NCBI GenBank assembly: GCA_002778195.1
Contig: PCDI01000003.1
Coordinates: 1,881,913-1,945,912, forward strand
DNA from: Raffaelea ambrosiae
Lineage: Eukaryota > Ascomycota > Sordariomycetes > Ophiostomatales > Ophiostomataceae
DNA length: 64,000 nt
Direction of reading: 5' to 3'
Shown here: positions 41,590 through 54,097 of the stretch, piece after piece
Position numbering within the stretch: the first letter of the stretch is position 1
Layout: each line of letters begins with the position of its first letter
The notes under the pieces: generated by a model
The model's input: only the letters and a program-made list of their open reading frames with translations
Database searches by the model: none
What the model was told of the DNA's origin: nothing
Made by a program: the position numbers and the translations under genes

Positions 41590-42650
41590 ATGAATTTTGG
41601 TCGTGCCGTGGGAACGGCGTGCAGCTCGTTTGCCATTACCAATATCGATGATCTCTTTGTTCTGGTCACTTTCTTTGCCGAGTCGTCCACGAACCAAAGC
41701 CTCTCTAGCCTCCAAATCGTTGCTGGCCAATATGTTGGGCTCACGGTCATCATCCTCGTCAGCATGATTGGGTACGGGGCATCCTTCCTGCTCCCGCCCA
41801 AGCCCGTGGGATTCCTCGGTCTGGTGCCTCTACTTTTGGGAATTTGGCAGTGTCTCGGCGGTGCGTTCGCGTATTTTGCCCCTGGCCAGGCACCAACGCC
41901 AAATGCTTCCGGCGCCGATGAGTCTACGGCTACGGCAGCTCGGGCCACGGCCCGAACATGGTGCAAAAACATTTTCAAAGTCTCGAGCGTCACGGTCATG
42001 AGCGGTGCGGACAATATTGGGACATACATGCCGATCTTCTCCCAAGCCCAAGGCGCCGATATAGCGGTCTACGTCGTCGCGTACTACATTCTCCTGGGTG
42101 CGTGGTGTCTCGCCGCCTTTCTCCTCCTGAAGCAGAAGCATGTTCTACGCCTGATTCGAAAGCTCGCAAACAGCATCGTGCCTCTGCTCTACCTCGGCCT
42201 CGGCACTTACATCATTGTCAGGTCGGGGTGCTATCCTTGGTCTATTGAGAAAATTGACAGCAAGAAGCGACCCTCACACCCAGGCACGGTTGTCATGGCA
42301 GTTGTGACGGCAGGTCTGCTCTTGGTAGGCATTGGTGTCATGCTTTGGATCAAGCTGAAAAGGAGATACGCTCAGAAAGCTTCTCAAACCACCCAGAACA
42401 CCGTCGGGGGTGAAAGTGAAGACAGCCAGGATCCTGTATCCCTCGAGCTGGGTCTATTAGACCCACAACCGCAGCAAGATGATCAGGGTAAGGACGGATG
42501 AGACTTGCCACCTGCCAGGATACTCTGCTAATCTCTTCTTCAGTGACACCTGCCACAGCGAGGGAATCGTCGGAGCAAATGGGACCAAGCCCTGACGAAG
42601 GAGAACGGCCGTCTGGACCACACGAGAGCCCCGCGCTACCACAGTCTTAA
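41590..42650 (+). CDS. Cadmium-resistance-type transporter (334 aa)
   Basis: Integral membrane protein of the Cad/CadD-like family, proposed to export or sequester divalent metal ions. Exon 1 is 41590-42487; intron 42488-42543 (56 nt; GTAAGG, TGCTAAT branch, CAG); exon 2 is 42544-42650. The N-terminus MNFGRAVGTACSSFAITNIDD carries the family's conserved S.....NIDDL motif in the first membrane segment. Hydrophobic spans follow at VAGQYVGLTVIILVSMIGYG, FLGLVPLLLGIWQCLGGA and, after a loop, the TVMSGADNIGTYMP repeat motif, then YVVAYYILLGAWCLAAFLLL, PLLYLGLGTYIIV and a final span before a hydrophilic tail. The doubled xNID/ADNI motif is diagnostic. It stands intact between three decayed genes. 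Regulation unknown. Confidence 0.85.
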
Positions 42651-42701
42651 ACTACATACACTCAATTCAGCTCACACTGCTCCATGCCATGATTTCTCTC
42701 T

Positions 42702-43068
42702 TTATTCAGCGGTTCTCCTCTTTTCCAAGACCTGTTCAAGGTCCTTCATGACCAACTGTGCCAGATAAACCGCCTGCTCCTCGGTCAGGATAAATGGCGC
42801 GCAGACGAGAATGGAGTCGACCGCACAGCCCATTGGAGTGGTCTTGGAATATGGCACCGACGACGGGCTGGAGGGGGAAGGCGGCGACCTTGTCTGGGCC
42901 GAGCTGTTGGACCATGGCCTCGTACTGTGCGAGAAGGTGGACTTCGTAGTCCCGTTTCGGCGGCGTGGCGGCTGCCATCGGCTCGGTAGAAGCTGCGGTC
43001 TGCGGGCGCCGAGAGCTGTCAAAAATGGCTCTGGCACTTGGCCGCCTGTCAACCCCAGGGACTCGCAC
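42702..43068 (-). pseudogene. Class III aminotransferase relic (internal deletion)
   Basis: The right part on the minus strand reads YEAMVQQLGPDKVAAF..QPVVGA, matching the segment just before the PLP-binding core of class III aminotransferases (..GPDKVAAFVAEPVVGA type). Immediately after it, in a different frame, comes DSILVCAPFILTEEQAVYLAQLVMKDLEQVLEKR, which matches the extreme C-terminus of the same family. The catalytic centre, including the PLP lysine, is missing: roughly 200-250 residues are deleted. It is 50 bp from the end of the transporter gene, convergent with it. It has no function as an enzyme. Confidence 0.65.
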
Positions 43069-43359
43069 TTCCAGCCCCCGCCCGAGCTGGTCGAACAGCT
43101 AGTTATCGCTGTCGGTGCTAGAGAAAAATGAGCACATCCAACCGAGCGGCTTGCCGGTTCTGTTAAGGCTGGTTTATTCGCGGCGAGAAACTGGGATAGC
43201 CAACAAAGTCGCCGAGCTGGTTGGCTGCTATGGAGTATGCACCAGCCATGAGTTGTCCTGTCGGGGCATACATGTTGCTGAAGAAAAGGTGAACAAATTG
43301 TATAATAAAAACGTGTATCGTATCCTCACACGCCTAGCTTGATGTGCGTGATGCTATAC

Positions 43360-44955
43360 TCATTGTAGAGCCTCGTTCTTGTCGCTGGCCACGCGACAGG
43401 CTGGACACCACACTCGTATCCCGCTCGGGAGCAAAGCAGACGAGTGCGCAAACGGGCAATCGGATGCGGCATGAGCGCCTACATTGCCGTTCTGGTATTG
43501 GTTGCGCATGTCCTCCCCGACCCAGTTATCGGGGAACGCCGGGCTATCGTCGACGAACATGTCTGCGGCCATCCAATCGTCGCACGATGTCTCTGTGGCC
43601 GTGCCGTCCGGCAGCCGCACAAGGGAGACGTGCTTGAGCGGATCCCCCCGGGCGACAATTGTGAGCGGCCATGCGGGCACGGCACAGCCGCGGATGTGCA
43701 TGGTGCCCGAGGCCTCGATGGCCACCACATCAGCCAGATACTCGTCCGTTGCCGACCAAGAACACACGCTGGTCACCGCATCCACCGTGGCCCACGACCA
43801 GGACGGGAGAGAGGGGTTGATGCGACGGCTTTGGGGTGCCCTGTGCGGCCCCTGCGGCCCCTGCGGCCAACTCTGCTCTCCCGCTGTCCAGCAGAGCTGC
43901 TCCCGCAGGTACGGACGGAAGAGGCCGTAGGCGTAGAAGGGGACCGCGTCGTCTTCGCGTTCCGTTTCGCCGCGCTCTTCTTTCATCTGGATGGCGAGTG
44001 TCCGGGCGATTCCGTCAATGGCCACGAACTTGTCCGAGGGCTTGGTCAGGCGTCGCAGGGAATACTCGAACACGAGATTGTTCCACTGCTGCATCGGCGG
44101 CATGTCGGGGGGCGGTTTGGGGCCGACGCAGAAACTGGGCGGCAGGCTCATGCGCACGTCGGCGTGGCTCTCGAGCCTCCGCACAGTCGCGCACTCCCAC
44201 AGCATCGCCGCTCATCGCGTCTCGTGTCGGATGGTCGACGTGCAGCAGCATCGTGCGCGACGGACAGTGCCTCCGCTGCCGCTGCCGGAGCGCGAACACC
44301 ACCTGCCGGTCGGGCCGGCCCTTGGTCTGGGGACCCCAGGAAGCCCTCCCGGCACGAGGCGGCGGCCTGGGCGGCTACGGTGACGTGCGACCGCTGGTAG
44401 ACGTCGGCCATGGTCGCGGCCTCGCGGCGCCAGTCGTCCGGGTCGTCCTGCACAATGCAGAGGGGCGTCCACCCAGAGGTAGCAGCAGATGCAGCGCGCG
44501 ACAGGCCTCCACGGCATCCTGGATCGTGCGGGGCAGGGTGTCGAGCCGGATGCCCGGCTGCCGGTGACGTGCCATGTTGGCCCGCCGTGTTGTGACGACG
44601 CCCTCGAGGTCGCTTCCCCAGCAGTAGCTGAGCGCCATGTACGGGGCTGGGGTCACCACGTCTTCCACCAGGCGGATGGTGGTGGTGGTGGTGGTGGTGG
44701 TGGACACATCCAGGACGCGGTGCGGCATATACACACCGTCTGTGTGTCGTCGCTGCGCTGCCTGGCACCGGGGATGGTGGGACACACAGTCGGCCAGCCA
44801 CGCCCGGCCACCAAGACGGTGCTCACGGGGCAGTCGTTTCCGTCACCCCGACGAAGCCTGGCCACAGACGTTTGTATGTGGCAATCGAGAAGCACGCCAT
44901 CGCTTTCGCATCCGAGACAGCAGGCAGCTTGCTTCTGATCCACGGGCTGCGTCAT
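43360..44955 (-). pseudogene. HET-domain (heterokaryon incompatibility) relic
   Basis: Heterokaryon-incompatibility-type gene in pieces. In order on the minus strand: YMALSYCWGSDLEGVVTT, the diagnostic HET start, and LPRTIQDAVEACRALHL; then YLWVDA in a second frame; then LCIVQDDPDDWRREAATMADVYQRSHVTVAA in a third. The usual R.WTLQE.LLS segment after GFLGSPDQGP is missing. MLWECATVRRLESHA starts a long open C-terminal piece (to 43360) with DKFVAIDGIAR and LPSWSWATVDAV, typical post-HET sequence. Three shifts within about 60 codons plus a deletion exclude a simple intron explanation. If intact, such proteins trigger cell death on fusion of incompatible strains. A GGT microsatellite (44678-44703) lies in the N-terminal part. 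Confidence 0.75.
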
Positions 44956-46821
44956 GAGGAGTTGGTGGGTGGTAAGAAGAAATGAAGATCAAAAACGTGC
45001 AGGATTCCATTTCTTCACTCTTGCGCAGTTTCGGCGTCCAGGTCTTGAGGCTTTGCTTCCTCGCTACCCTGCGTGGTGAATTGTTTCCTCTTCTGGCTGT
45101 CGTCAGCTACAGCCTGCATGAACTGGTGCGCTGGGCGTAGCCAATGGGAAGCTTACTGCAAGAAGCCGGAAAGGACAGTGATTCGTGCCTAGAATACGAC
45201 GCCAATACAACGTCGGATGGCAGGGCAGCAGATGGCAAAATTAGTCTTTTATAAGAGACGTCTTGGTGCTCTTTGGTAAATCTTGCCTGCTCTGCACACG
45301 TCGAGTTGCGGTGGGCAAGAATCGTCGCAAGGCTGTAGGCATCCGTCGCGAAGCTGGATCCTAAAGCTATGTGTGGAATTGGGTACATACACCAGCATGA
45401 GCAAGACAAGGGGCTGGTCAATATAATGTCTCTAGCGGTGCTGCTTGACTTTGTCGGTTCTGTACGGCATCTCATCTCCGATGTTCAATAGGACAGGGCG
45501 ATCATGCTTCACCTCCAATGATTTACCAGCACGTGGTCGGGTGTTTTGCGGATGACAATTTGCACCTAGACTTGGGAGACACGCAAGACACCATTTCGGT
45601 CACGCGGGGTCTGAGAGTTGTCCGTTCAGAGCATCCTGCTATCTACAAAACTGAGTACGAGTACAGATTACGAGCAAAATCATCTTGAAGATAGTACCAC
45701 CCCACGCGCCAAGGCTGGGATGACCAGACATGTACGGAGCAGGCACTTCTGACGTTGGTGACAATTCTGAAACCAAAACTGTACGCTGCAAGAAGTCAAA
45801 CCCCCCGGGGCTGTGCATTGCAGGCTGTACCCTGCCAAGACTGCCGAGACGGATTGTCGAGACAAATACGGTGAGATTGAGGACATCAGATATTCCCCAA
45901 CGGTTGCAGTCGAATTCTGTGCTCTGGTTTCAGGTTCTTATTGACTCTATGCAGATATGCCTAGCACAGGCCATTGCCAGGCACGTGCTACAGTTTTTCT
46001 ACATGCAGCTGGGAAACTGGGAAACTGGGACACTCGGTCGCTGGACAGGGCAGTGATCATAATGCACTTACTTTTGAGGGGGTCCCATTGGCTTGCACAC
46101 CCAGAAAGTCGGACGACCAGGATCACCAACTAGTTCTGACTGGATCTGCAGAGCGTTATTCTGAACTACAGGCTTGAGAATACGCGACTCGCCGCGGACC
46201 CGCTACCCTACCGCGGTTTGGCTTGGCAACGTTTTCTTCTTCTTCTTCTTCTTTTCTTCTTCCACACCACGGCCATGCCGGCCTCCTTGGCCTTGGCAGT
46301 CTCTAAAACCACGGCTTTGGCAGTCCATGCCCGAAAAAGAGAGTTTACAGTCTTTCTCAAACCCCCTCAGCCAAGCCTTGCCAGTTTCCTTACCTGCCTG
46401 TCTGATGAAAGCAGGGGAAAGCCAAGAAAGCAATACGATGACGGGCGGGGACCTCGCATCATGTCTAATCCCATCCCATCCCATCTAACGCCAAGAGCAG
46501 CCCCGTCCTGCTTGACGATGACATCGTTGGACGATCCTCATCCTGCCTGTGTGCATCCCTCGTTTTTACACCTTGGAGGGCATCTTGTGGTCGGTCTCGC
46601 TTTCGCTTTTCTTTCATCGTCTAGAAGGAAAGTCGTGATGCACAAAAAAGCAAAAAAGCACATAAAGAGTCGAGCAAGACTACTCTTCACGATGAGAAAA
46701 ATTTATCCAACACATCATCCACACTCCTGTTCTATCAGATCACCTTCTACCTAGCAGGGTGTCTCATTCACTTCATCATTTTGCCTCTCCATCCATACCG
46801 CACCACGCCAGATCTTCCAAG
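44956..46821. other. Intergenic, no gene supported
   Basis: About 1.9 kb. A minus frame at 45107-45475 (122 codons) has no motif. The last 100 bp before 46822 are C/T-rich with TCACTTCATCATTTTGCC-like leader sequence, likely the transcription start zone of the secreted protein gene. A CTT-repeat tract lies at 46231-46262. Confidence 0.45.
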
Positions 46822-48133
46822 ATGCAGAGCACCATATCTCTAGGCCTCTTTCTGGCCGCCACTGTCTCGGCTTTGCCGCAGGCCGCTACCAACCCGACGT
46901 GCCAGGCCGGAGCGCTGGAGGCCAAAACGTGGACGGACCTGAACCTGGATACCTTCATGGCCGACTGGGCCAAGGCCAACGTGACCGAGGCGGCCACGAA
47001 CAATGTGCAGAAGCTGGCCAGTTCTTTTGGCGCACCCAACTTTTTCTGGTCAGTTTTTTCCGGTTGCCTCCCAGTGCCGTGCTTGCTATTTTGCCTGCCC
47101 ACTTCTGCTGATACATGACCGCCCCTCCTATAGTGGTATTGATAACTTCTGCAACGCGGGTCAGCCCTGCGAGCCGGTGACCCTGCCCTCGTGGTACGGC
47201 CTGCTGTCCATCCAGAACTGGAACAGTTACATGAACAACATCAACACCGCTGTCAGCTTTGCCTCGAGCATTCTCAGCCTGCAGCTCCCCCAGATCGTCA
47301 CCGACCTCGGCATCGACCAGCCCAAGGACGATGCGACGCCCTTCAACAAGGTTCTGCGTGCGATCAACACGGTGATCGCCCTGATTCCCTTTACGGGTAC
47401 CGGCACGGGCATCGGCCAGTCGACGGTGACGACCTCGCTCACCTACCTCATCAGCCTCAACCTGCCCCCCGACACCACCGACCGCTTCCTGCAGTGGAGC
47501 AGCATCTCCAACTCGGTCGGCAGCGTCATCCAAGACTACCAGAAGGCCGTCAGCACGACCATCTCTAGCGTCCTCAACGCGCCCCTCGCGGACCCGACCA
47601 ACGGCATTCTCAAGCAGCTCGAGGGCGGCCGCTTCATGGGCACCAGCGAGAACTTTACCCAGAGCGACCTGCAGTCCAAGATGATCGACTCCTTCCGGCT
47701 CTACTCGGCCAGTCTGGCTCTGCAGGCCCAGCACATCTACGTCCTGCGCTACCGGACGTTCGCCGCATGCGGCGAGAGCTCACAAGACTCGGAGCCGGAC
47801 AACCTCTGCGTGGACAAGACGTCCCAAGGCGGGAACTACGACCGCTTTTTCCTGGAGCGGGCGGAGGGCGACAACGTGTTTGGCAACCCCGAAATTGCCC
47901 AGAACCTCATCGACAAGTTCGGCATTCCCAAGGAGAAGTTCCTGGAAGGAACCTACAAGTGCTTCGTCGACAACGGCCGCAAGCAACTGCCCGATATCTT
48001 CACCGACTCCATCCCCATTGACCCCGCCACCGACTGCCTCTTTATGCTCCAGGTCTGCGACATTGATGACAAGTTTAATGATTACAAGAGCAGTGCCGTC
48101 GGCTGCCGGGAAATGGGCCTGACCCTTGAGTAA
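46822..48133 (+). CDS. Secreted protein, DUF7872-like (408 aa)
   Basis: Predicted extracellular protein of unknown function. Exon 1 is 46822-47048; intron 47049-47133 (85 nt, GTCAGT..TAG); exon 2 is 47134-48133. It starts with a clear signal peptide, MQSTISLGLFLAATVSALPQA, with likely cleavage after the Ala/Pro-Gln region. The mature part has paired Cys motifs: APNFFWCGIDNFCNAGQPCEPV around the splice junction, followed by W..L..IQNWNSYMN, a pattern I associate with the fungal secreted DUF7872 family (from memory, unverified). Later Cys pairs (FAACGESS.., DNLCVDK, YKCFVD, DCLFMLQVCDID, GCREMG) are regularly spread and suggest disulphides. The splice rebuilds a Cys codon, which supports the intron. 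No catalytic motif recognised. Candidate effector or cell-wall-associated protein (inference). Confidence 0.8.
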
Positions 48134-48568
48134 CTGTGTCGGGTGTGGGCTTAACGTAGTTATGTATTGGCCAAGGAAGGCATGGACTAGAATGATTTCT
48201 TTTGTTTTTTGTTTTTTGTTTTTTATTCCCTATTTTCCTTGTTTCCGTTTTCTTTTCATTTTCGGTTTCATTTTGTATTTCTATTCTCTAGACAGTGATC
48301 ATTGCATCTATTCGCCGAACCACTTGCGTAGCCAGTGTATGTACACCTCTATTCCTGTACAAGAACGCTCGTTATCAATAGATACATCATCAATACCAGA
48401 AATCATGCAGGATCCGCGTGGAACCGTATCGATTGCCGTGACCAGCCGAAAAAAATAGATTCCTTTCATCTTCCAACTCAGCCTCTCCACCGTGTCCAAA
48501 TGGAAATACACAGACGAGCAAAGCAGTCTCCCTGAATGTCCTTCTCTATGGCCAGGCTTCGTGGACGC

Positions 48569-51000
48569 CTACATAGTGTAACGGAACTAGAAGCATCTGT
48601 TAGTGGAGCGCATTGGCCCGAGACCAGAAAAAGTGAAACGTACGTAGATGTTCTCAAAATCAGTAGCATCCTCTTCGCCAAACTTCTTGCCTCTCGCGGC
48701 GCGCTCCTCCTCGTCAATGCCCATCTCCTGCATCTGCTTGTCGCGGCGGCGGTTGCGTCGGCTGAGCACAAGTCTCCACAGCACAAGGACGACAAACTCG
48801 AGACCGAAGCAGACAGCACAGCCTGTTGTGCCGGGGACGTATCGGGGCTAGGCTGTGTTAGTCAACGGCGCCGATGTTACACTAGGCTCACAAAAACCAC
48901 TTACCGCATCCTTGGCCTGGAAGATCTGCGAGCCAACCATGTTGCCCACACAGTAGCCAATAAAGGTGAACGACGACGTCAGCGTACGCTTGGTACGACC
49001 GGCAACATTGGACGGAATGAGAGACCAGGCCAGGAACAGAGCCACGACAAATGGCACACAGAGGAGGTAACTGATCAGAAGTGAGCAACAGAAGAACAGA
49101 CGTCCGAATCGGAGTGCGCGAGAAATACGGAAATACGGAAATACTCACCCTCCGTACTTGTTCCATCGGTTCTCGGGCGTGTCGGGGAGCAGAGACATGA
49201 TCAGGAACCCGGCAAAGGGGGGGATGACAGAAAACATCATAAAGTAGCTTTGCAACGGTCAGCATACATCGGTTGCACCAACGTCTCACTCGATATGGCA
49301 TGGCTCACAGGCGCAGGTTCTTCCAGCGGGTCGTGGAGAGACCAACGGCGACAAACCAAAGCAGGGATATGACGCTGTACGGAATATTGAGCAGGATGAC
49401 CTGGAGGTTGGCTATGTTCGCTGTTAGACGGAGCGCACCCAAGTGAGCAAGCTGGGACAACGTACTGAACCCGAACCCGGTCAGGACGATGGAGCCAAAA
49501 GCCGTCAGACCACCGTTGGGGACGCAAGACAAGAAGGCATTGATTCCGGCAAAATAAAACTAAAGAGGTCAGAACCAAAAAAAAAGGTGATGGAGCTTAT
49601 TATCAACCACCAAAAAAAGATGAATGATTTGAAAAAATAAAAAAAATCAAGCCGTCTTCTTCCCCACTTACACATGGATCAAGCAGACACTCCTTGGCCT
49701 GCGACCACTTCCAGGTCTTGACACCCGTCCGGTCATTGCCTGTGTTGTTCGCCCGGATGCGGGCCGATGCCATCTTCTTCTGTTCCGGCGTGAGCCAGCG
49801 CACCTCCGTCGGCGTGCCCAGGAACAGCAGGCACAGGAGACCGGTAATGACGGTCAGGCCGCCCAGAAAGTACGACATGTACCGCCAGGACTGCAGCTCC
49901 GCGTCCCGGAACTCGACGGTGCCGATGCCGTACAGCACCAAGCTGGAAATGATGCTGAAGCCCGCATTGGCGCTCTGGAAGACGAGGGACCGGGACGCGT
50001 GCTCTTGGGTGGTGTACCAAGTGCCCACAATGAGGACGAAACCGGGGCTGATGCAACACTAGAGGCAGAGAGATAACACGGTTAGGAAACCGGGCGCAGG
50101 CAAGAGGACGCCTTAATCCACTTTGTGTATTGGGTTGCCCGCGCCATGTTCTTCGCACAGGATACGGCATGGCCAAAGCAGCCTAGCGTTATCAGTCTGG
50201 GCCTCCCGGTGGGAACATGCTTACCTCAAAGACACCCTGCAGGGCGCGGAGGGCAATCAGCTGCTGGAAGTTCTTGGCGAAGCCGACACAGAGCACGATG
50301 ACGCCCCAGATGATCATGTAGATGGACAGGACAAGGCCCATGCGGTACCGCTGGATGATAAAGGTCGAGGGGAACTCGCAGATCATGTACATCAAGTAGA
50401 AGATGGTCGTAAGCCAGGCGTCTGGAAGGGGGGGGCGGTGGTCAGAACAACGGGGCCATCAGAGCATGATCCTGTTCCTGGGGAGTGCGGGGACAAGTCA
50501 AGGTGGTCTTACACTGTTGTCCGACCAGGCCGGTGTCCTATCGATGTTGTTAGGTTGGCGGGAGAACGAAGAGGGCCCGAACGCCCGAGAACAGAGACCA
50601 GAAGCGTACCGTCTTCAGGCCAAACGTGGCCTGCGTGCCGATGGAGGTCTTGTCCGACTGCTGGATGCCGTAGCACAGCCACATCAGAGGCAGCATCATC
50701 CAGTCAATCTTGCGCTTCAGCGTCTTGAACTGCTGGTCGGTGTACTGCGACTCGTCGGCGTCGGGGTCTGCGCAGGACGTCAACGATGGCCCGTCTGGGA
50801 CGGCCAGGACACCAGGAGGCAAGGCTCTGCTTACCGACTTCCAGGACGCCCTCCTGAAGCACGCTTCTCTTATCGCTGGAATCAGAGTGCACGCCGTGCT
50901 TCTCGGGATCGTGGACCTTCTTTTCGGCGTGATGGCCGACCTGCAGGACAGAGCTCATCGCCGCCGGGAGGTTGTCGAAATCCGATAGGCCGGCCGACAT
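48569..51000 (-). CDS. MFS anion permease, allantoate/Dal5 family (541 aa, 11 exons)
   Basis: Plasma-membrane 12-TM proton symporter for organic anions or vitamin-like acids (ACS family; substrate not predictable). Exons on minus: 50835-51000, 50610-50767, 50513-50537, 50225-50421, 49672-50058, 49466-49559, 49309-49420, 49149-49247, 48905-49070, 48644-48847, 48569-48586; all phases agree. Exon 3 is only 25 nt (DTGLVGQQ) and the last exon 18 nt (FRYTM-stop). Motifs: KRKIDWMMLPLMWLCYGIQQSDKTSIG (first TM), ALQGVFECCISPGFVLIVGTWY, LTPEQKKMASARI and the end TDFENIYFRYTM, all typical for Dal5-like permeases. The unspliced last intron would give a false 20-residue tail. Introns are 45-166 nt. No nearby gene suggests a pathway. 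Confidence 0.92.
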
Positions 51001-54000
51001 CTTGAACCGAGAGGAGTTTGGTCGTGGGGGTATACCGTGCGTCGTTCTCTCTTGTCTTGGGTCTGCGTCTTCCTCAAAGGCTGTTCCCTCTTTTTGTATG
51101 ACTCCGTGCTACCAAATGAGATGGGTCGGGGGTCGGTCTCGGATTCGCTCCACGAAACCCAGGCTCTGCGCCGAAAGGACGCTGCCATCCTATTAATACG
51201 CACGCGTATACTGGCTCGTTATCAGTTTGCCTTGACCATGGCGTGGGGTACGGCTCTGCATCCGCATGTTGACCATGGTGGTCCAATGATGGTCCAATGA
51301 AATCCAGGCCGCGATATCAGGGCGCATGCGCACGCAAGCCGCCCGTTCGTTTGATATCACAGGGGGCGACGGCGGCGCGATATCTGTTTATGGTACCATT
51401 CTGCTGCAGGAGCACGATCCCCGGTTCCGCCAATTTGCCGATGGCTGCCCGATTTGGCCACCCCTTATCTCTGGGGTAAACCACGAACACGCACCCAGGA
51501 CATGGCATTTCCGCCCCCGTCACAACATTTGCTCATTCTTGCGGATCGCTTATCCATATCTGTTGTCTGCTTTGGGCTGCCTGCCGGACCCTCCCCCCCC
51601 TTGTTCCATTGGCCCATTGAATCCTGTCTGTCAGTGGATTCCTTTTTGGGGCAGAAAATTGGCTCAGTCTGTGGAGAGCAGTGGCGTACAAACGAGTACT
51701 TTTCCAGATATCTGGGAGAGCCAAGACTCTACAGAGGCAAATCGGAGGTGCCCGATAAAGCGTGCGTCAAAGACAAAAGCTGTATTGTGATAGAAGGTTG
51801 CTAGTGGGTTTGGGGGTTTGGGGGGGGGTTCACAAATGCCACAACGTCTTATCTTCTATGTGAGATATAATATTAACGCGCATGCGGATCCGACAGCATG
51901 GCAGATATCGACCCCAACATTGCACGGACATGTTTTTTCCACAGGATTCAAAACATATACCGTTCACAAAGAAACGGATGTCCCAGAGCGTCGGGATCGT
52001 CTCCCGTGCTTTTTGTCTGAGAGGATCTAGAACTGGACACGTTCCCTGCCCATGGAGCAGCCCAAACAGTGAGGGCTTTGTTAATCGCAACATGGACCGC
52101 CACTAGACGCGTCTCTGCCCAGGGCAAGAGATAAGGACTCCCCGCCACATCTCTGTCTATCTTGGGGTCCCTGGTCGGGGTGAATCCAGTGTGGACTTTG
52201 CGGAGACCTGACCAGGGCCAAGACAGAGCCCAGCACTTGGCAAAGACGCCACCTCGTGGAACAGGCCGCAAAATGAAGAGAATCGTGGTTTGAATGTCTG
52301 CCAAGGGTCATGTCCACTCCCACTCGCGGTTGACAGTCATGGATTTGCTGAAGATGACAAACCAAGGGAGAATACAAAATTGGCTAGGGTTGGTGAAAGA
52401 GGCGATTGATTTAGTCGCCCCCTCCTTCGTCTGGCTGATGGCTCAGGACCAGCGAACCACACACAGAGCAGGCTGCGTTCTCGGATGGTCTGGCCGGCAA
52501 GCGGGCAAAGGTCCAGAACAGGCAACCGCCCGTGGCTGCAACGAGGCATATGCCGATCGGGGAGGCCACCACCTTTCGTGTCAGAGCTGAAGAGACTAAG
52601 CTTTGAGGCACCTGCCAAGGAGTGCATTATCAATATTTCTTGTTGCCGCTGTTACAGTCCACTGTTACAGAGTACGCTTGTTTTGACAGTCGCTTCACGT
52701 GATGGATGAAGAGACGAACGTATGAAATTGGTGATCGTGTATAATATTGGCAATGCATGGCAGATACGGCATGCCTACACTCGCCGAATTGCGAAAGGAG
52801 AGGCTTACACCACAAGTTTAGCTCGACCCATATTTTCAGTTGGTTCACAATCGAGTCTGTAAGCCAGATCTATGCTGTCGTATGCCACAGCCTTGCCTCT
52901 CCAGACATCATGTCACAGGACACGCCTACGGTGGAGTTGCGTCTGGGGAAGCACCAGATCAGAACTAATTTATTTTTAGTGGCATCTGCTGGAAAATGCG
53001 GAGACATTGCGCATTCAGCCTAGAGAGCGGTCGGAAAATAATCTACGAAAATACGGACGGAAAAATAAAAATCAAAGTCACAACAAAGTCAAAGTCAAGC
53101 CGGCCAACAACCGCAATGGCCACGCAATGTTCTTCTGACGGACAGAGCTCGCAAATTCTAGCATGGTCATCCGATAAAGGAAGAAACAACACGACGAAAG
53201 TGTGGCAGGACGCAGCCGACAAGGCAATGAATGGTCAGGAGACCTCCAAATTAAGCATACATGGACGTTAGGCCCGAAAGCTAGAAAAGGGCACGGAGAG
53301 ACAGTTTCAACATAACGGGAGAACAGCCATGTCCCCCCAGTCGAACCCGCAACCATGGCTATGGAATGTGCAGCTCCATCCTGCTGGAGATCTTGCGGGT
53401 CATCAAGGTTCACCGAGCTAAGCCCGCAGCGGATCTGTGCTCGACCCGTACGGCACGGGAAATGGTGCGGGTCTCGGGCGGACCAGTTATTAAGCAAACG
53501 TGGAACAGGACTCGCAGCCATGCTTGCTTTTCCGAGCACAAAACCAAGTGCCCAACACACGCAGGAAGGTCGTAGACCGACATGGCTCTTCGTTGCCAGG
53601 CTGTGTCTACGAAACACCGCTACAAAACGAGAGCTTTGCAATGTTGACTATAAACATCAATATCCAGGACCTAAACGTAGACTACCACGACGGCTCGACA
53701 AAAAAGCACGTGGACACTGCAAGTTCATCACGGCAGGTTCTTGCCTATCTCGACAATTGCAACTGTCCGCAGTGCCTTTGGCGGATAGCCGTTGCATGCC
53801 GTGACGACCATTGTGCCGTCCTCAAGAGCGAGGGCAGGGCCTGTTGATTCGCTTGGAAGAATACTAACCTAACCCGGGTGAGAGATGCCAAAGTGGTATG
53901 TGATCTACTCGTAGAACCAGTTTGGGCCCCCCCGGGAAGTAGATATTGAAGCAATCCACCACCCACTCCCATGGGTTTCTAGCCACCTCCTTGGACCTGT

Positions 54001-54097
54001 TTTCTGTTTGTTACGTTTTGCTTGCGAGTCGATTTCAGAATTCGTACAAGATCTTCGGACACTTGACCAGAGAACACCCAATGGGTTGAAAGCAGCC
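51001..54097. other. 3.1-kb gene-poor region
   Basis: No open frame above about 190 codons and none with a motif; frames overlap in conflict. Composition is ordinary, without the TpA excess of RIP. A poly-G run is at 51823-51829. A TTCGAAC-like pattern near 53340 was checked as a tRNA T-arm and does not fold. It presumably includes the promoter of the MFS gene at its left end. Confidence 0.5.

Noticed and set aside
53325..53365. tRNA T-arm-like CAGTCGAACCC on the plus strand
   Set aside because: The flanking five bases do not pair around the loop and no matching D-arm, anticodon arm or acceptor stem is present.
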